Made by a program: the position numbers and the translations under genes. A DNA stretch of 64,000 nucleotides from an uncultured Clostridia bacterium (GTDB lineage Bacteria > Bacillota_A > Clostridia > TANB77 > CAG-508), in assembly GCA_947624725.1 (NCBI GenBank), contig CANQLP010000002.1:1-64000 (forward strand), read 5' to 3'. A model generated the notes under the pieces. The model saw nothing but the letters and a program-made list of their open reading frames with translations. It did not search any database and was not told the origin of the DNA. The first letter of the stretch is position 1. The number at the start of each line of letters is the position of its first letter. Of the stretch, positions 8,853 through 21,000 are shown one piece after another.

Positions 8853-10957
8853 TTGGATAAGTATAGAAGAGGTAAAACACCAAATTTGAATTTAAGATAT
8901 AATGTACTAACTGTACTTGTTTATGTTATTGGATTTATTTTAATAATACAGCTGTTTAATTTGCAGATAGTAAATGGCTCTACATATAGGGAAACTTCAA
9001 ATACAAGACTTACAAGAGACAGCACACTGTATGCTGCAAGAGGAAATATATTAGACAGGAATGGTAGTATTATTGCAGGTTCCGAAATGACATTTGCACT
9101 TGAAATGTATAAAACGAAGATTGAAAATGATTTATTAAATGATACAATCTTAGAAGTAATAAAAACACTGGAGAGCAATGGAGACGGCTACACAGATACA
9201 TTTCCAGTATCGATAGATCCATTTAGATTTGAATTTTCAAGTGATGAGCGAAAAAATGAATGGATAAAAAAATATAATTTGCCTGAAAATGCTACACCAG
9301 AAGATGCTTTTAATTTCTTCAAAGATAAATATGAGATAAAAAATGAGGATATAGGCGATATAAGAAGAATAATAACAGTGCGTTATAGAATAAGTTCAGA
9401 AGGATATAGTGTTTCAAAGTCTTTGACAATTTCAAATAATATAAGTAGACAAAGTGCTCTAATATTTGATGAGCAGGGGGATAGGTATCCAGGAATCGAT
9501 GTTGTTGTAAGTTCTAAGAGATATTATCCAAATGGAAGTGTTGCATCACATATAATCGGATATATAAACTCAATAAAAGAGGAGCAATACAATGCACATA
9601 AAGACGAGGGTTACACGATGAATGATATCTATGGACAAGACGGTATTGAGTATGTTTTTGAAAAATACTTGAAAGGCAAGAATGGAATAAAGCAAATAGA
9701 CATGTCAGTTGATGGAGAAACAGTAAATGAAGAAGTAGAAGAAGAAGCAATTGCAGGAGCAAATGTAGTGCTTACAATTGATGCAAATCTTCAAAAAGTT
9801 GCTGAAAATTCGCTAAAACAAGCAATCGAAGATGCAAAAAAAACAGATTCAGGTAAAGATGCATTAGCTCGGAGCAATTGTTGCAATGAATATTAATTCT
9901 GGAGAAATTCTAGCAATGGCAAGTTTCCCAGATTTTGATCCTACATCTTGGGTTGGAGGTCTATCAACAGATACATGGAATTATTATAGAGATCCTAAAA
10001 ATCATGATCCACTCGTAAATAGAGCAGTTAGTCGGAACATACGCACCAGGTTCAACATTTAAAATGGTTACAGCAGTTGCAGCACTTCAAACAGGAAATG
10101 TTACAGTTAATGAAAAAGTAAATGATACTGGTATCTATCCAAAAGGTCATAATCCAAAGTGCTGGATATATGCATCTACTCATCACGGACATGGATACTT
10201 GAATATAACAAATGCAATAAAAAGGTCTTGCAACTATTTCTTCTATGAAATGGGATCAAGAGTTGGAATTGCAGAACTTTCAAAATATGAAAAAGCATTT
10301 GGACTTGGTTCTAAAACAGGAGTTGAACTCACACAGGAAAAGGCAGGAATTATTGCAAGCCCAGAGGTTGCTAAACAAAACGGAGAAACTTGGACAATTG
10401 GATACACATTATCTGCTTCAATTGGACAGTCATATAATAGCTTTACACCAATACAGATGGCAAAATATGTAAGCATTTTAGTAAGAGGTGGTAAACAGAT
10501 AAATCCAACAATTGTAAAAACAGTAATAAATGCAGATGGCACAGATATTCCAAAATCAGAAATTAGAAATACTGCAAATACTGCACTTGGAAATGAGGAA
10601 AATAATGCAGAAGATATTGAAATTGCACCTGAAAACCTAAAAGCTATTATGGAAGGAATGAGGGGCGTTGTTAACGAAAGTTCAGGTACAGCTTATTCAG
10701 CATTTAGAAACTTTAATATAGAAGTTGGAGGAAAGACAGGTTCAGCACAAACAGAGGATTCAACCAATGCATGGTTCGTAGGATTTGCACCATATACAAA
10801 TCCTGAGATTGCTGTCGCATGCGTTGTAGAAAAGGGAGGTACTAGTAATATTGCTTGTATTCCAGCGCGTGAAGTAATTAGTGCGTATTTTGGAATGAAT
10901 GAGATTGCAATTAATGAGGATATTACGGCAAAGCCTATTACAGAATTTAGTAATTAA
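8853..10957 (+). CDS. mrdA: Penicillin-binding protein 2 (elongasome transpeptidase), two CGG sites
   Basis: 700 residues after correction, with TTG start at 8853 behind AGTAGGAAGGA. One N-terminal membrane helix is followed by the PBP dimerisation domain and transpeptidase domain. The catalytic motifs are GSTFK (serine nucleophile), SCN (KRSCNYFFYE) and KTG (GGKTGSAQ). CGG at 9870 (gct-c-GGA, ALAGAIVAMN) and 10033 (agt-c-GGA, AVSGTYAPGSTFK) are needed. The second lies just before the active-site serine, so without both shifts no active enzyme could be made. It cross-links lateral-wall peptidoglycan with MreBCD. CGGs in other phases (9184, 9556, 9640, 10186, 10381) leave the frame untouched. 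Confidence 0.93.
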
Positions 10958-10983
10958 ATAAATAATAATATAAGGAGGAAAAA

Positions 10984-11493
10984 ATGGGACAGGGAAGACA
11001 CAGTATGGATACACAAGAAGAAAAGAAAAAAGGAGAACTAGGACTTCATGCAATAACTCATGGATTTAATAGAGATATAGAGGAGACTGTTACAAAAGTA
11101 ATAGATGGTTCTTTAAGAGCTGGAAAAAAGGTAGAGTTTGAAGGTACAATTGTTGTAATCGGAGATGTAAATGCAGGAGCCGAAGTTATTGCAGAAGATA
11201 ATATTATAGTATTTGGAACTCTTAGGGGACTTGCACATGCAGGAGCTAAAGGAAACAGAAATGCTATAATTGTTGCAAACAAAATAGATGTAAAGCAGCT
11301 TAGAATTGCAGATATTGTAAAAGAGATAGAAGAACCTGTATTTGAGGAAGATGAAGAACAAGAAGAGGAAAGTGCAAAAGATAAAAAGAAAAAGAAAAAA
11401 GAGAAGAAGGAAGAAAAAGAATTAGAAGAAGAAATATATGAGGAAATAAAAACTAGGGCATATATAAAGGAACAGGAAATTGTGCTAGAATAA
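10984..11493 (+). CDS. minC: Septum site-determining protein MinC (C-terminal domain type)
   Basis: 169 residues with a strong AGGAGG before the ATG at 10984. The conserved beta-helix domain of MinC is present: GDVNAGAEVIAEDNIIVFG, LRGLAHAG, NRNAIIVANK and QLRIADI. The classical N-terminal FtsZ-inhibiting domain is short or absent. The C-terminus is a highly charged Glu/Lys tail (about residues 115-150). No minD follows, unlike the usual minC-minD order. No in-phase CGG. Confidence 0.85.
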   Translation: MGQGRHSMDTQEEKKKGELGLHAITHGFNRDIEETVTKVIDGSLRAGKKVEFEGTIVVIGDVNAGAEVIAEDNIIVFGTLRGLAHAGAKGNRNAIIVANKIDVKQLRIADIVKEIEEPVFEEDEEQEEESAKDKKKKKKEKKEEKELEEEIYEEIKTRAYIKEQEIVLE

Positions 11494-11498
11494 AGGAT

Positions 11499-11540
11499 AA
11501 ATGGATATGCAAATCGCATATTCATTTATTTTTTTTTGTA
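11499..11540 (+). terminator. Rho-independent terminator after minC
   Basis: Stem AAATGgATATGC (11499-11510) with GCATATtCATTT (11516-11527), a 5-nt loop, then a run of eight or more T. It closes the mre-minC transcription unit. Confidence 0.85.
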
Positions 11541-11604
11541 ACTTTTTTTAAGATGCAGCATATATTAGAACAAGAGAAATTTTTAAGTGGAGGTATTAAA
11601 ATTA

Positions 11605-11751
11605 ATGGATAATGTAGATATAAAGAAAATGATGGAAATGCTTTCTAAAATGGATAAAAGAGAACTTGAGGCAGGGCTTGAGAAGGTATCTAAAATGATG
11701 AAGGAAGAAAGCAAAGATGAAATTTTAAGGAAGATTAATAATTCTAAATAG
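11605..11751 (+). CDS. Small charged protein of unknown function
   Basis: A 48-codon ORF starting at ATG 11605 with AGTGGAGG about 12 bp upstream. The product is helical, Lys/Glu/Met-rich and has no Cys. It is followed at 55 bp by two more small genes, with which it probably forms an operon after the minC terminator. I do not recognise the family. Confidence 0.55.
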   Translation: MDNVDIKKMMEMLSKMDKRELEAGLEKVSKMMKEESKDEILRKINNSK

Positions 11752-11806
11752 ATATAAACAAAATGCAAAAGACAACAAACAGAGGGTTTGAATTAAAGGA
11801 GTTTTT

Positions 11807-12181
11807 TTGCAAATGAATAATGATGAAATGTCAGAACTTTTTAATAAGTTTAGTAATATGGTAAAAGAGGGGAATATCCCTGATGAGATGAAAAATGTTT
11901 TATCAAATTTAGGAAATAGCAAACAAAACAACGAAAGAGTAGAAAGAGAAGAGTCTTCAAATGAAAGTGGCTCAATAGATTTTGAAACATTTATGAGAAT
12001 GAAGAATATTATGGAGCAAATGAATAATGGAAAAAAAGATCCGAGAGCAAATTTACTTTTATCTCTTAAACCTTACTTAAAGGAAAGTAGAAAGGATAAA
12101 GTAGACGAATACATAAAATTATTTAATATGAGTAAAGTTTTTGATATGTTCAATAATGGAGGAGGTGCAGTAAATAAATAA
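11807..12181 (+). CDS. Small hypothetical protein (DPRANLLLSLKPYL family)
   Basis: 124 residues. Either the TTG at 11807 (5 bp after AAAGGAG) or the ATG at 11813 could be the start. The N-terminal half is acidic and helical (NNDEMSELFNKFSNMV) with a low-complexity Ser/Glu/Asn linker. The C-terminal segment DPRANLLLSLKPYLKES and KLFNMSKVFDMF looks conserved, as in small clostridial hypothetical proteins. The stop overlaps the next ATG by one base, so the two are likely coupled. Function is unknown. Confidence 0.6.
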   Translation: MQMNNDEMSELFNKFSNMVKEGNIPDEMKNVLSNLGNSKQNNERVEREESSNESGSIDFETFMRMKNIMEQMNNGKKDPRANLLLSLKPYLKESRKDKVDEYIKLFNMSKVFDMFNNGGGAVNK

Positions 12182-12508
12182 TGAACTTTATTCCAGGTTT
12201 TAGAATGCCACCATTTTTTATGGGAAATAGATACATAAATGGTAACTTGCGGAATAAATAATATGCAAAGCGCAAAGCTAAGGGAAGAGATGAATAAAAG
12301 GGAAGAGCAAAATAGACAAACTGATAGAAAAATGGATGATGTAAATGCAAAAAGTTATAAAGAGCAAGAAAAGGCATTTTTTGAAATCCTTGGAATAAAG
12401 CTATATTTTGATGATGTTTTAATTATTTCTTTGATATTATTTCTATACAATGAGGGTGTGAGAGACAACCTACTTTTTATATCTTTAATACTAATTCTTA
12501 TGTCATAA
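12181..12508 (+). CDS. Small hypothetical protein with C-terminal membrane hairpin, one CGG site
   Basis: 108 residues after correction. The ATG at 12181 overlaps the previous stop. The plain frame ends after 26 codons. CGG at 12250 (ttg-c-GGA) joins the Pro/Phe/Asn-rich start (MNFIPGFRMPPFFMGN) to a charged helix (KLREEMNKREEQNRQ) and two hydrophobic C-terminal segments (DDVLIISLILFLYNEG, LLFISLILILM). The joined layout, a soluble helical part plus a short membrane hairpin, is coherent. Function is unknown. Confidence 0.6.
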
Positions 12509-12841
12509 TTTTCTCCTAAACATGTCGTATCCCTAAGAAAAAACTATTACTGTAAAATTTCTGACATTTAAAAGTAATGAAAATTTAATATGAAAGCCTA
12601 AAATGCCGTAATATACCTTCCGTAAACGGAAAAATCCAGCAATTACGCAAGACAAAAATAGATACTTGCAAAAAATGCAAAATAATGTAAAATATTATAG
12701 AAGCATAATATAAGAAAAAATATATTGTAGAAAGAACAGAATTTACATAAAAAATATACTAAAAAGCATTGAAAAATGTAAAAAAAGCGTGTATAATATA
12801 ATTATGCATGTAAAATAAAAAAATTATGGGAGGAAATTTCT
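12509..12841 (+). other. Intergenic region upstream of the giant surface protein
   Basis: 333 bp without a gene. I see a small hairpin (TTCCGT-aa-ACGGAA near 12619-12632), AT-rich spacer, and the promoter listed separately at 12769-12797. CGG here is non-coding. No riboswitch fold could be recognised. Confidence 0.6.
12769..12797 (+). promoter_or_regulatory. Strong sigma-A promoter
   Basis: TTGAAA (12769-12774), a 17-bp spacer, then TATAAT (12792-12797), 44 bp upstream of the giant surface-protein start, which has GGGAGG as its ribosome site. Confidence 0.65.
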
Positions 12842-15800
12842 ATGAACACAAAAATTTTAACTAAAGTCTTTGCGAGCATTTTAGCATTTATAATGTCATT
12901 TGCAAATTTGACATTAGTTGGAAGCTATATGGACAAGACATATGCTGCATCAGAAGATTTAGAACAACAAGCGACAAGCGTAAAAAAAGCAGAAATCGAA
13001 TTTGATGCATACTTTGAAGAAAATGGTAAAAATGTACATAGCAAGACGATTGATGTAAATAGCGAAGGAGAAATATTAAAACTAAGCTTTAAAGTTGAAG
13101 ATGGATATCTTGCAAGTGGAAAAGTAAAAATCGATGGCGCAAACTTTAAAGTACAAGAAACAGATGAAGAATTAGTTTCTGTGCAAAGTATATCTTCTGA
13201 AAATAATGAAATAGTTTTAAATCAAATCGGTAAAGATGAATCAGTTATTCTTTCAATTCCAGTTAAGATAAATGCTGATTCTAGTTTTGATGCTAAAAAC
13301 TTAAGCAAGCTTGCATCAGTAAAATTAGAAGGTGTATATGTAAATAATAAGGGTAAAGAAATAAAGATTGAAAAGACAATAGAAATCAAAACAACTTTAG
13401 ACGGAACAGCAGATAGCAATTTAAGTGAAAGATTAACTAAATATGTTCCTTTCGAAGTAAACGGACAAAAAGGAGTAATTCTTCAAACTCTTATAGAATC
13501 TAATTTAATAGACAATAAATTACCAGTTAAGTCAAATGTTTTAGAAATAGAAATTCCTACAATAAATAAATTATCACCAAAAGTTATAACACTTTCTGCA
13601 AAATCACTTAAAGCAACAAGTGGTGAAGATGTAAAAGTATTTGGTGAAAATGACTATAAAGTAGAAGACGGAAAAATAATATTAACATTAAATAATAATA
13701 ACGATGTTCTTTCATGGAATAAAGATGCGAAAGATGAAATAGTACTTACTTGTGTATATGGAGAAGAAGCATCAAACTTTAATGGAGAAATAAATCTAAG
13801 TGCAAAATCAAAAATATCATATTATGGAAAAGAAGTAAAAACATCAGAAAAAGAATTTTCTGACAAAGTTCAAGTTAATGGTAAAGTAGGAGAGATAATT
13901 ACTTTTGAAACAGAAGTATCTGAAAATGAATTATATAAAGGATACATGATGACACAAGGTGGAAAACATACAGAATTTTCAAATGTAATTAGCTTAGATA
14001 TTGGATATCATGAAATAATGGATAAAATTTCATTCAAAGATGAAATACAATATGTAGATAAAAATGGAAATATATTCCCATCAAGTGCTGCATATACATA
14101 TTCAAAAGTTTCAAAAGACAACTTAGTTCAAATCTTAGGAGAAGATGGATATATAAATGTATATGATAGTAATAATAAATTAATTACTACATTAAATAAG
14201 GACAACCTAGAATATAAATATGAAGGAATTACAGCAGGCTTATCTTTTGAAACAAGTAAACCTGTTGAAGAAGGAATATTAAAATTAGAAAACGGAAGAA
14301 GTATTCTTCCACTTGAATATTCAAAAGTTCAAGAAGAAAGTTTTGCAAATATCAAAGTTAATATAAAAGGAAATATAATAAAAGATGACCAGACAATAAT
14401 AAGTAGCAATGGAGAAAAGACTATAGAATTAAAAGATGCTATGTCAAAAGCAGAATTAGAATTAAGTAATTCTAACTTATCTACTATTGTAAAAAATGAT
14501 GGAGTTGGAATGAGAATTACATTAGACACAAATGATATGAGCACAAAACTTTATAAAAACCCAGAAATAAATATAACTTTCCCAAGTTATGTATCTAATG
14601 TTAAAGTAGAAAATGTAAAACTTGTATATGAAAAAGAATTAAAAATTGAAAGTGCCAAATTATATAAAAACGATGCTGGAAATATAGAGATAGGAATCAA
14701 ACTTCAAGGAGAACAAACAGCATATAATGAAGAATATAATGCAGATGGTGCTATGCTTGTAATGAATGCAGATATTACGACAGATAAATTAACTCCTGCA
14801 AAAGCTGATAATATTCATTTAAAAGTTAAAAATGAAAATGCAGATGAAACAGTAGAAAATAATGCAGAAGTAAAATTTGTAGCACCTGCAGGAATTGCTG
14901 CAATAAGTGAAGTATCTGGATATTCAGATAAAGAACAAAATGCAATTTCTATAAATGGAACAAAAGAAATAGGAAAAATAGAAGAAAATGCAAGTGCAAA
15001 AGAAGCTACAATGAAAATAATTGCAATGAATAATTATGATTATAGTTGCAATAACATAGTAATACTAGGAAGAACTCCATTTGCAGGAAACAAGAGTATA
15101 GAAGGACAAAAAGATTTAGGCTCTACCTTTGATGCAAAAATGATAGGAGAAATCGCATCTGAAAATGCAGATCTTTCTAATATGACAGTTTACTATTCTG
15201 CAAATAAAACAGCAAATAAGAATTTAGAAGATAGACAAAACGGTTGGACAACAAATAGAAATGAAGTTGAAAATGTTGCTTCATATATGATAGTATTAAA
15301 TGACTTTGAATTTAAAGCAGGAGAAATGCTTACATTTACATATAAGATACAAATACCAGAAAATATTTCTAAAAATCAACAAACATTTGGTACATTTGGA
15401 GTATATTATGAAACAACAATGGGAGACGATGTAGTTAGAACAATTAGTTTACCTACAACATATGTAGAAGGAACACCTGTTGGAATCGCAACAGAGGTTG
15501 GAGTAGAATTAAAAGTTACTCTTCAATCTAATTTAGAAGAAGGACATTCTATACAAGTTGGAGAGAATATAACTTACACAGCAAAGGTAGAAAACTTAAG
15601 TAGTATAAAAGCAGAGAATGTAAAATTAAAAATATACATGTCAAAAAATACTGTATTTGTAAAGACAGATGGAACACATGATGGTGGTGGAATTAACCGT
15701 ACTATAATATTAGATGTAGGAGACATTGAAGGAAATAGTAGCAAAAATGTAGTGTTTACTTTAAATGTTACAAGTTATGATACAAGTGAAGATGAACAAA

Positions 15801-18032
15801 TGGAAGCACTAATTAAAAGCTATGAAGAAGAACAAGAAAAGATTAAAGAAGAAGAAGAAAGAATAGCAAAGGAAGAAGAAGAAAAAGGTTATTCAGAAGA
15901 ACAAAAACAAGCAGCAGCTAAAGCAAGAGAAGAAGCAAAATGGGGAAAACCAGGAGATGACAATTACGAAGAATTACAACAACAAAAGAAAGAATATGAA
16001 GAAACTCAAAAGAATATTAAGAAATATATAGAAGAATATAAAAACAGAAATAAAATTACAACAAAGGTTACAGTATATACAGAGGCAGATGCTAATACAG
16101 AATATGGAAGCGATGGTTCTGTTGGTGAAGGAGATGTAGGACAAAGTGGAAATCAAAACAGCCAAAATGTAAATCCAAATCCTTCACAAGGTTCAAGCAT
16201 TGCTGACTTAAGATTAAATTTAAGTACAATGCAAGATGGAATTTTATCAGAAGGACAAGATGTAATATGTACTCTAAGAGTTACACAAAATACAACAAAA
16301 GAATTAAGCAATGTTAAACTTACATGTGTAATACCTGAAGGACTTACATTTAAAAAGGCATCAAACGCTGAAAAATATGATTATAATCCAGACACAAGAA
16401 CAGTAACATATACCTTCGATAAAATGGTAGGTGCTAAAACAATGACACTTATATGTTCAGTAGATAAATTGCCAGCTGGAAGTTATGAGAAACAATATGA
16501 TATAGCATTTTCAGGAACATATGATGGATTAGATAGAGATCCATATCAAAGTAATGTTATTAGCATGACAGCTTATAGAGATGGATTTTCAATAAGTCAA
16601 AACAGCAGTGTATCAAGTGGAGTGCTATATGAAGGAGATAAGATAACATATAATATAATAGTAAATAACTTAACATCAAAAGATACTATAGCAACTGTTT
16701 ATGATGTTTTACCAAATGAACTACAATTTGAAGAAGGATATTATACACAAGATGAAGTTCAAAGAGGAATTACATCTGCAGGAGCAAATAATATAAGAAC
16801 AGATTTAGTATTAAAAGCTAATGAGCAATTAATCTTACATATTGTTGCAAAAGTTAAAGAAGTAAATAATACTCCAGTTAAGATAACTAATAAAGTATAC
16901 TTAACTTCAACAGATATTGAAAGATTAGATGCAAATGATATATCTCATACAATATATAAAAAGGGAGATGTAGTAGATCCAAACAATCCAAATAATCCAA
17001 ATGACCCAAATAATCCAAATGGTCAAGGTGGAGATGAAAAAAATGGATATACAATTTCTGGTGTTGCATGGATAGATGAAGATAAAGATGGTTTAAGAGA
17101 AGATAATGAGCAATTATTAGAAAATATAAAAGTATATCTATTAAATAGTAGAACAAATGCAGTAATTAGTGAAACACAAACTAACAAAAACGGAGTATAT
17201 GAGTTTAAAGGCGTAAAGAATGGTTCATATGTAGTAGCATTTGATTATGATAATAATCAATACGAAGTAACAGTATATCAAGCAGAGAATGCTGGAGATA
17301 GTGTAAACTCAGATGCAATTAAGATGGAATTAACAATAAAAGGAAACAGCAAAGAATATGCCTTAACAAATACATTAGTAATTAATGATAATCAATATAA
17401 TATAGACTTAGGTTTAACTTATAACAGAAAATTTGAATTAAGTGTAAATAAAGGAATAAGTTTAGTACAATTAACAAATGCAAATGGAACTAAAAATTAT
17501 AACTTCAATGATGGAGATGCTAAGATAGAAATTCCAGAAAAATATATTGATAGTTCTACTATCGCAATAACATATAAGATAACTATAAAGAATACAGGAA
17601 CAATCCCTGGATATGTAGGAAAAGTAGTAGATTATAAAGCAAGAGATTTAGACTTTAATTCAGCTCTAAATCCAGAATGGTATGAAGACTCAAATGGAAA
17701 TCTATATAACACATCACTTGCAGGAAGAGTTATAAACCCAGGTGAAACAGTAGAATTATCTATAATTCTTACAAAAACAGTTAATGGAGAAAATATAGGA
17801 ATTTCGAATAATACAGCAGAAATTGCAGAGGCTTCAAATGATTATGGAATACCACTATCAACAACACCAGGAAATAAGAATGGAACAGAAGCTGACTTAG
17901 GCTCATGTGACATAATCGTTGCAGTTCAATCAGGTGGAATAATTTTCTACGGAGGAATACTACTATTAGTTCTTGCAATATTTGCACTTCGGTGGATATA
18001 TAATAAATAAAAAAGTTTTGATGAAAATATAG
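12842..18032 (+). CDS. Giant surface protein with DUF11/SdrD-B-like repeats; CGG site in the C-terminal tail
   Basis: 1729 residues if the final CGG shifts (1722 if not). A signal peptide (residues ~1-36) is followed by a long beta-rich ectodomain and a charged coiled coil (EEQEKIKEEEERIAKEEEE, encoded near 15820-15880). DUF11-like repeats (SEGQDVICTLRV) come next, then a Pro/Asn linker (near 16976-17030), an SdrD-B-like domain (GVAWIDEDKDGLREDNEQ) and a C-terminal membrane helix (IIFYGGILLLVLAIFAL). The only in-phase CGG in 5.1 kb is at 17990, in the tail. The plain frame ends RWIYNK at 18010; the shifted frame ends GGYIINKKVLMKI at 18032. No LPxTG motif was seen. It is probably an adhesin or S-layer-like protein expressed strongly from the upstream promoter. 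Confidence 0.8.
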
Positions 18033-18052
18033 GAAGAGAGGAGGGAAAAAAG

Positions 18053-21000
18053 ATGGAGACAAAAAATATATTAAAAAGAGCAATACTAATATTTGTTATA
18101 ATGATAATTAGTACTCTGTTTGTAGCAATTCCAGTATCTACTGCATATGAGTTTATAGCAAATGGAGTTGCATCATTTACAGAAGATATAGATAATGGAG
18201 TATATAATATATATGAGCACCCAAAATTAATATATTCAGCACGAGGAGCGACCTTTTGGTGTAGTGAGCGTCACACAAAAGTATTAAAAGCTTTGACAGC
18301 AAGTGTAAAATTCTTCGAAGCTATGCAAGAGAAAAAATGGTCAAATATACCATATGATCCAGAAAATCCATACTTCCAATATAAAAAGACAGAAGAAAAG
18401 GGATTTTTAGACTCATTTGAAACAAAATATACTGAATTTGGAACAACTCTTTCTAATAAAGCAGATGATTCTTCATTATATGGTATTACTAGTCCTGAAG
18501 ATGGAGAAGGAGATAGTAAAACAATTGAAGCATATGAAGCAGTTTTGCCAGGCCTTGGAGACAATGACCCATTACAATCTATTGAATGGGAGCTAAGTGA
18601 AAGTGTAGATACAAATACTCACCAAGGTGCTGCATATGCACTAACAGCTATGCCATTTTACACAGTTCAAGAACAACCATTAGATGAATGGGCGTATGAA
18701 GGAATAGAATTAAGTCATGATGAATTAGTAAAAGGATATTTCTCTACATATGAAAAACAATCTGCTATTTGGGAAAAATTATTAAATGTCAATGTTGGTG
18801 GAGAAAAAGATAGATCAGATAGAGGACTTTCAACAATTGCTCTTGGATATCAGAATTTCCATGAGAGATTAAAAAGTTTACCAAAAGGTTATGAAAATAT
18901 AGTACAAGCATATTACCTAGAAAAAGATGGTACACTAAATGTTGATGGAAATAATGAACCAATACAACCAGACAAAGATAAACATATTGAATTATCAGAA
19001 ACAGAAATTGATGGAGAGAGATACACTACATATAAATATAAAGATACAACTGTAGAGACAGATCAAAAAAATAGTTGTTATGTTCTTCGGACCTTATTGT
19101 ATAGATTATACAGTAGATGATGAGACATTAGATAGATATAGTTCATATACATGGACAAATCCAGACGGTAGTGTTGAATCAAATGTAGTTTCATATAACT
19201 CAATAGAAAATATAACAGTATACAACCAAGATAAACAAGATATCACAAAACTTGGAGGTTCATTTAAAATAGCTTACAGCTATGATAGTGGAGAAGCTGA
19301 CTTATCAGATGAAGGAAAAGTTCATAGAATTAGTGATTCATATTATTATGAACTTGCAGATTATAAAGAAATCTCTGGATTCGATTCAAGAAAGCCATTC
19401 TATATAGTAGTATATAGAGGTTCAATGAGACCAGAACAATTCAAAGGATTTTATGCTAAAATAGATTTCCAATATCTTGATAATATTACAGCTACAATGG
19501 AAAAATATTATGGACATATTAGAGAATATAAATATGAAAAGAAATCACTAGGAGACGAGGAAGTAACTCTTAGTGGATGGTATAAAACTAAAGATGGTAG
19601 TCATTTAGAAGGACCAGAAGGAAGTCAATATGAAGTTCCAGACTATACAAAACATGATTACTCAGAAAAAATAAAAGTTCCAACTTATATGTTTGAATTA
19701 GTAGCAAAAAGAATAGAAGATGATCATGCACAAGAGATGCTTGCATATCATCATGATGGATGGAGAACTTATAAAACATATAGTATTGTACTTACATCTA
19801 CTTGGGAACATGAACAAAGACCATGTATCGAATTACACAAGACAGATTTAAGTACTAACCATAGCCTATATGGAGCAAAATATAATGTAACATTAGATAT
19901 TGATGGAGAAGACTTGCGTGGAAATGAAATCAATAAGACAGTAGACTTTACTAGAGTAACAAATCCTAAAGGATACTTTGCAATAACTACATCTGCAGTA
20001 GAATCAAAAGGAGTATACCTTGGAACATTTACAGGAACAATACATGCTGAATTCGAAGAAACAAAAGCACCAGCAGGACATGTAATTGATGATGCGGTTA
20101 CATCTTTAGATCTAGAATTAGAAGATGGTAAAATTATTGGTGGAGATAGTGATGTAAATGAAACAAGAAACTGTGCAATGTTGACATTACAAAACAGAGA
20201 AGGTGGAACTCCAACAATTCAAATTGCAAAAGTAAACAAAAATAATAGCTTAATTGAAGAAGCATGTTTTGAAATACATGTAGCATATACAGAACCAAAT
20301 GGAGTAATATATGATAGTAACGGAAATGTTACAAAATATGGAAAACTAGTTGATGAAAAAACAAATATCATAAGAGGACAAACAAAGAATGGATATTTAA
20401 ATATTACTCGTTCAGATTTGGCAAATATGGATGATGGATTTGACATATCTGGATATACAGGAGCATTAACACTACAAGTTGCCGAAGTTGGAGTATTAGA
20501 TGGAGGATACTCAATAAGCTCTGACTCATTAAGTATGACTTTGGAATATAAAAATGGAGAACTTGAAGATTATACAGAAAATACAGATGCAGGAGTATTA
20601 GTACATTATCTATATGATGAGCCAATGTTAAACATCTACAATTGGGCAAAAGGAGAAGGAACACTTTATAAATATGTAGAAGAATCTGTAAACAAATGGG
20701 CTACTAGCCAAATGCAAAATCATGGAGAAATGAGCTATGATGATGTAAAAGCTTGGCTTGTAAAATATATTGAAGATAACAAACTTAATGTAGGTTCAAA
20801 TACAGAAGAATGGAAAGCATCTACATTTACAAAACAATTCCAATCTAACACAGGTTCAAATGTAGTACAATTAGTAGTAGAAGATGCACCAGGTAGTGTA
20901 ATTTTACCAGATATTCCAGACTCACCAAAAACACCAATATTCATGGAAGTTGCAGGTACAGTATTCTTAGATCAAACAACAAGTAAAGCACATGAAAATG

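Noticed and set aside
12509..12841. Riboswitch (c-di-GMP type) upstream of the giant surface protein
   Set aside because: A CGCAAG string and a small hairpin are present, but I could not build the conserved fold.
16975..17040. Asn/Pro codon repeat as a CRISPR or tandem-repeat element
   Set aside because: It is an in-frame Pro-Asn linker of the surface protein, with degenerate short repeats and no spacers.
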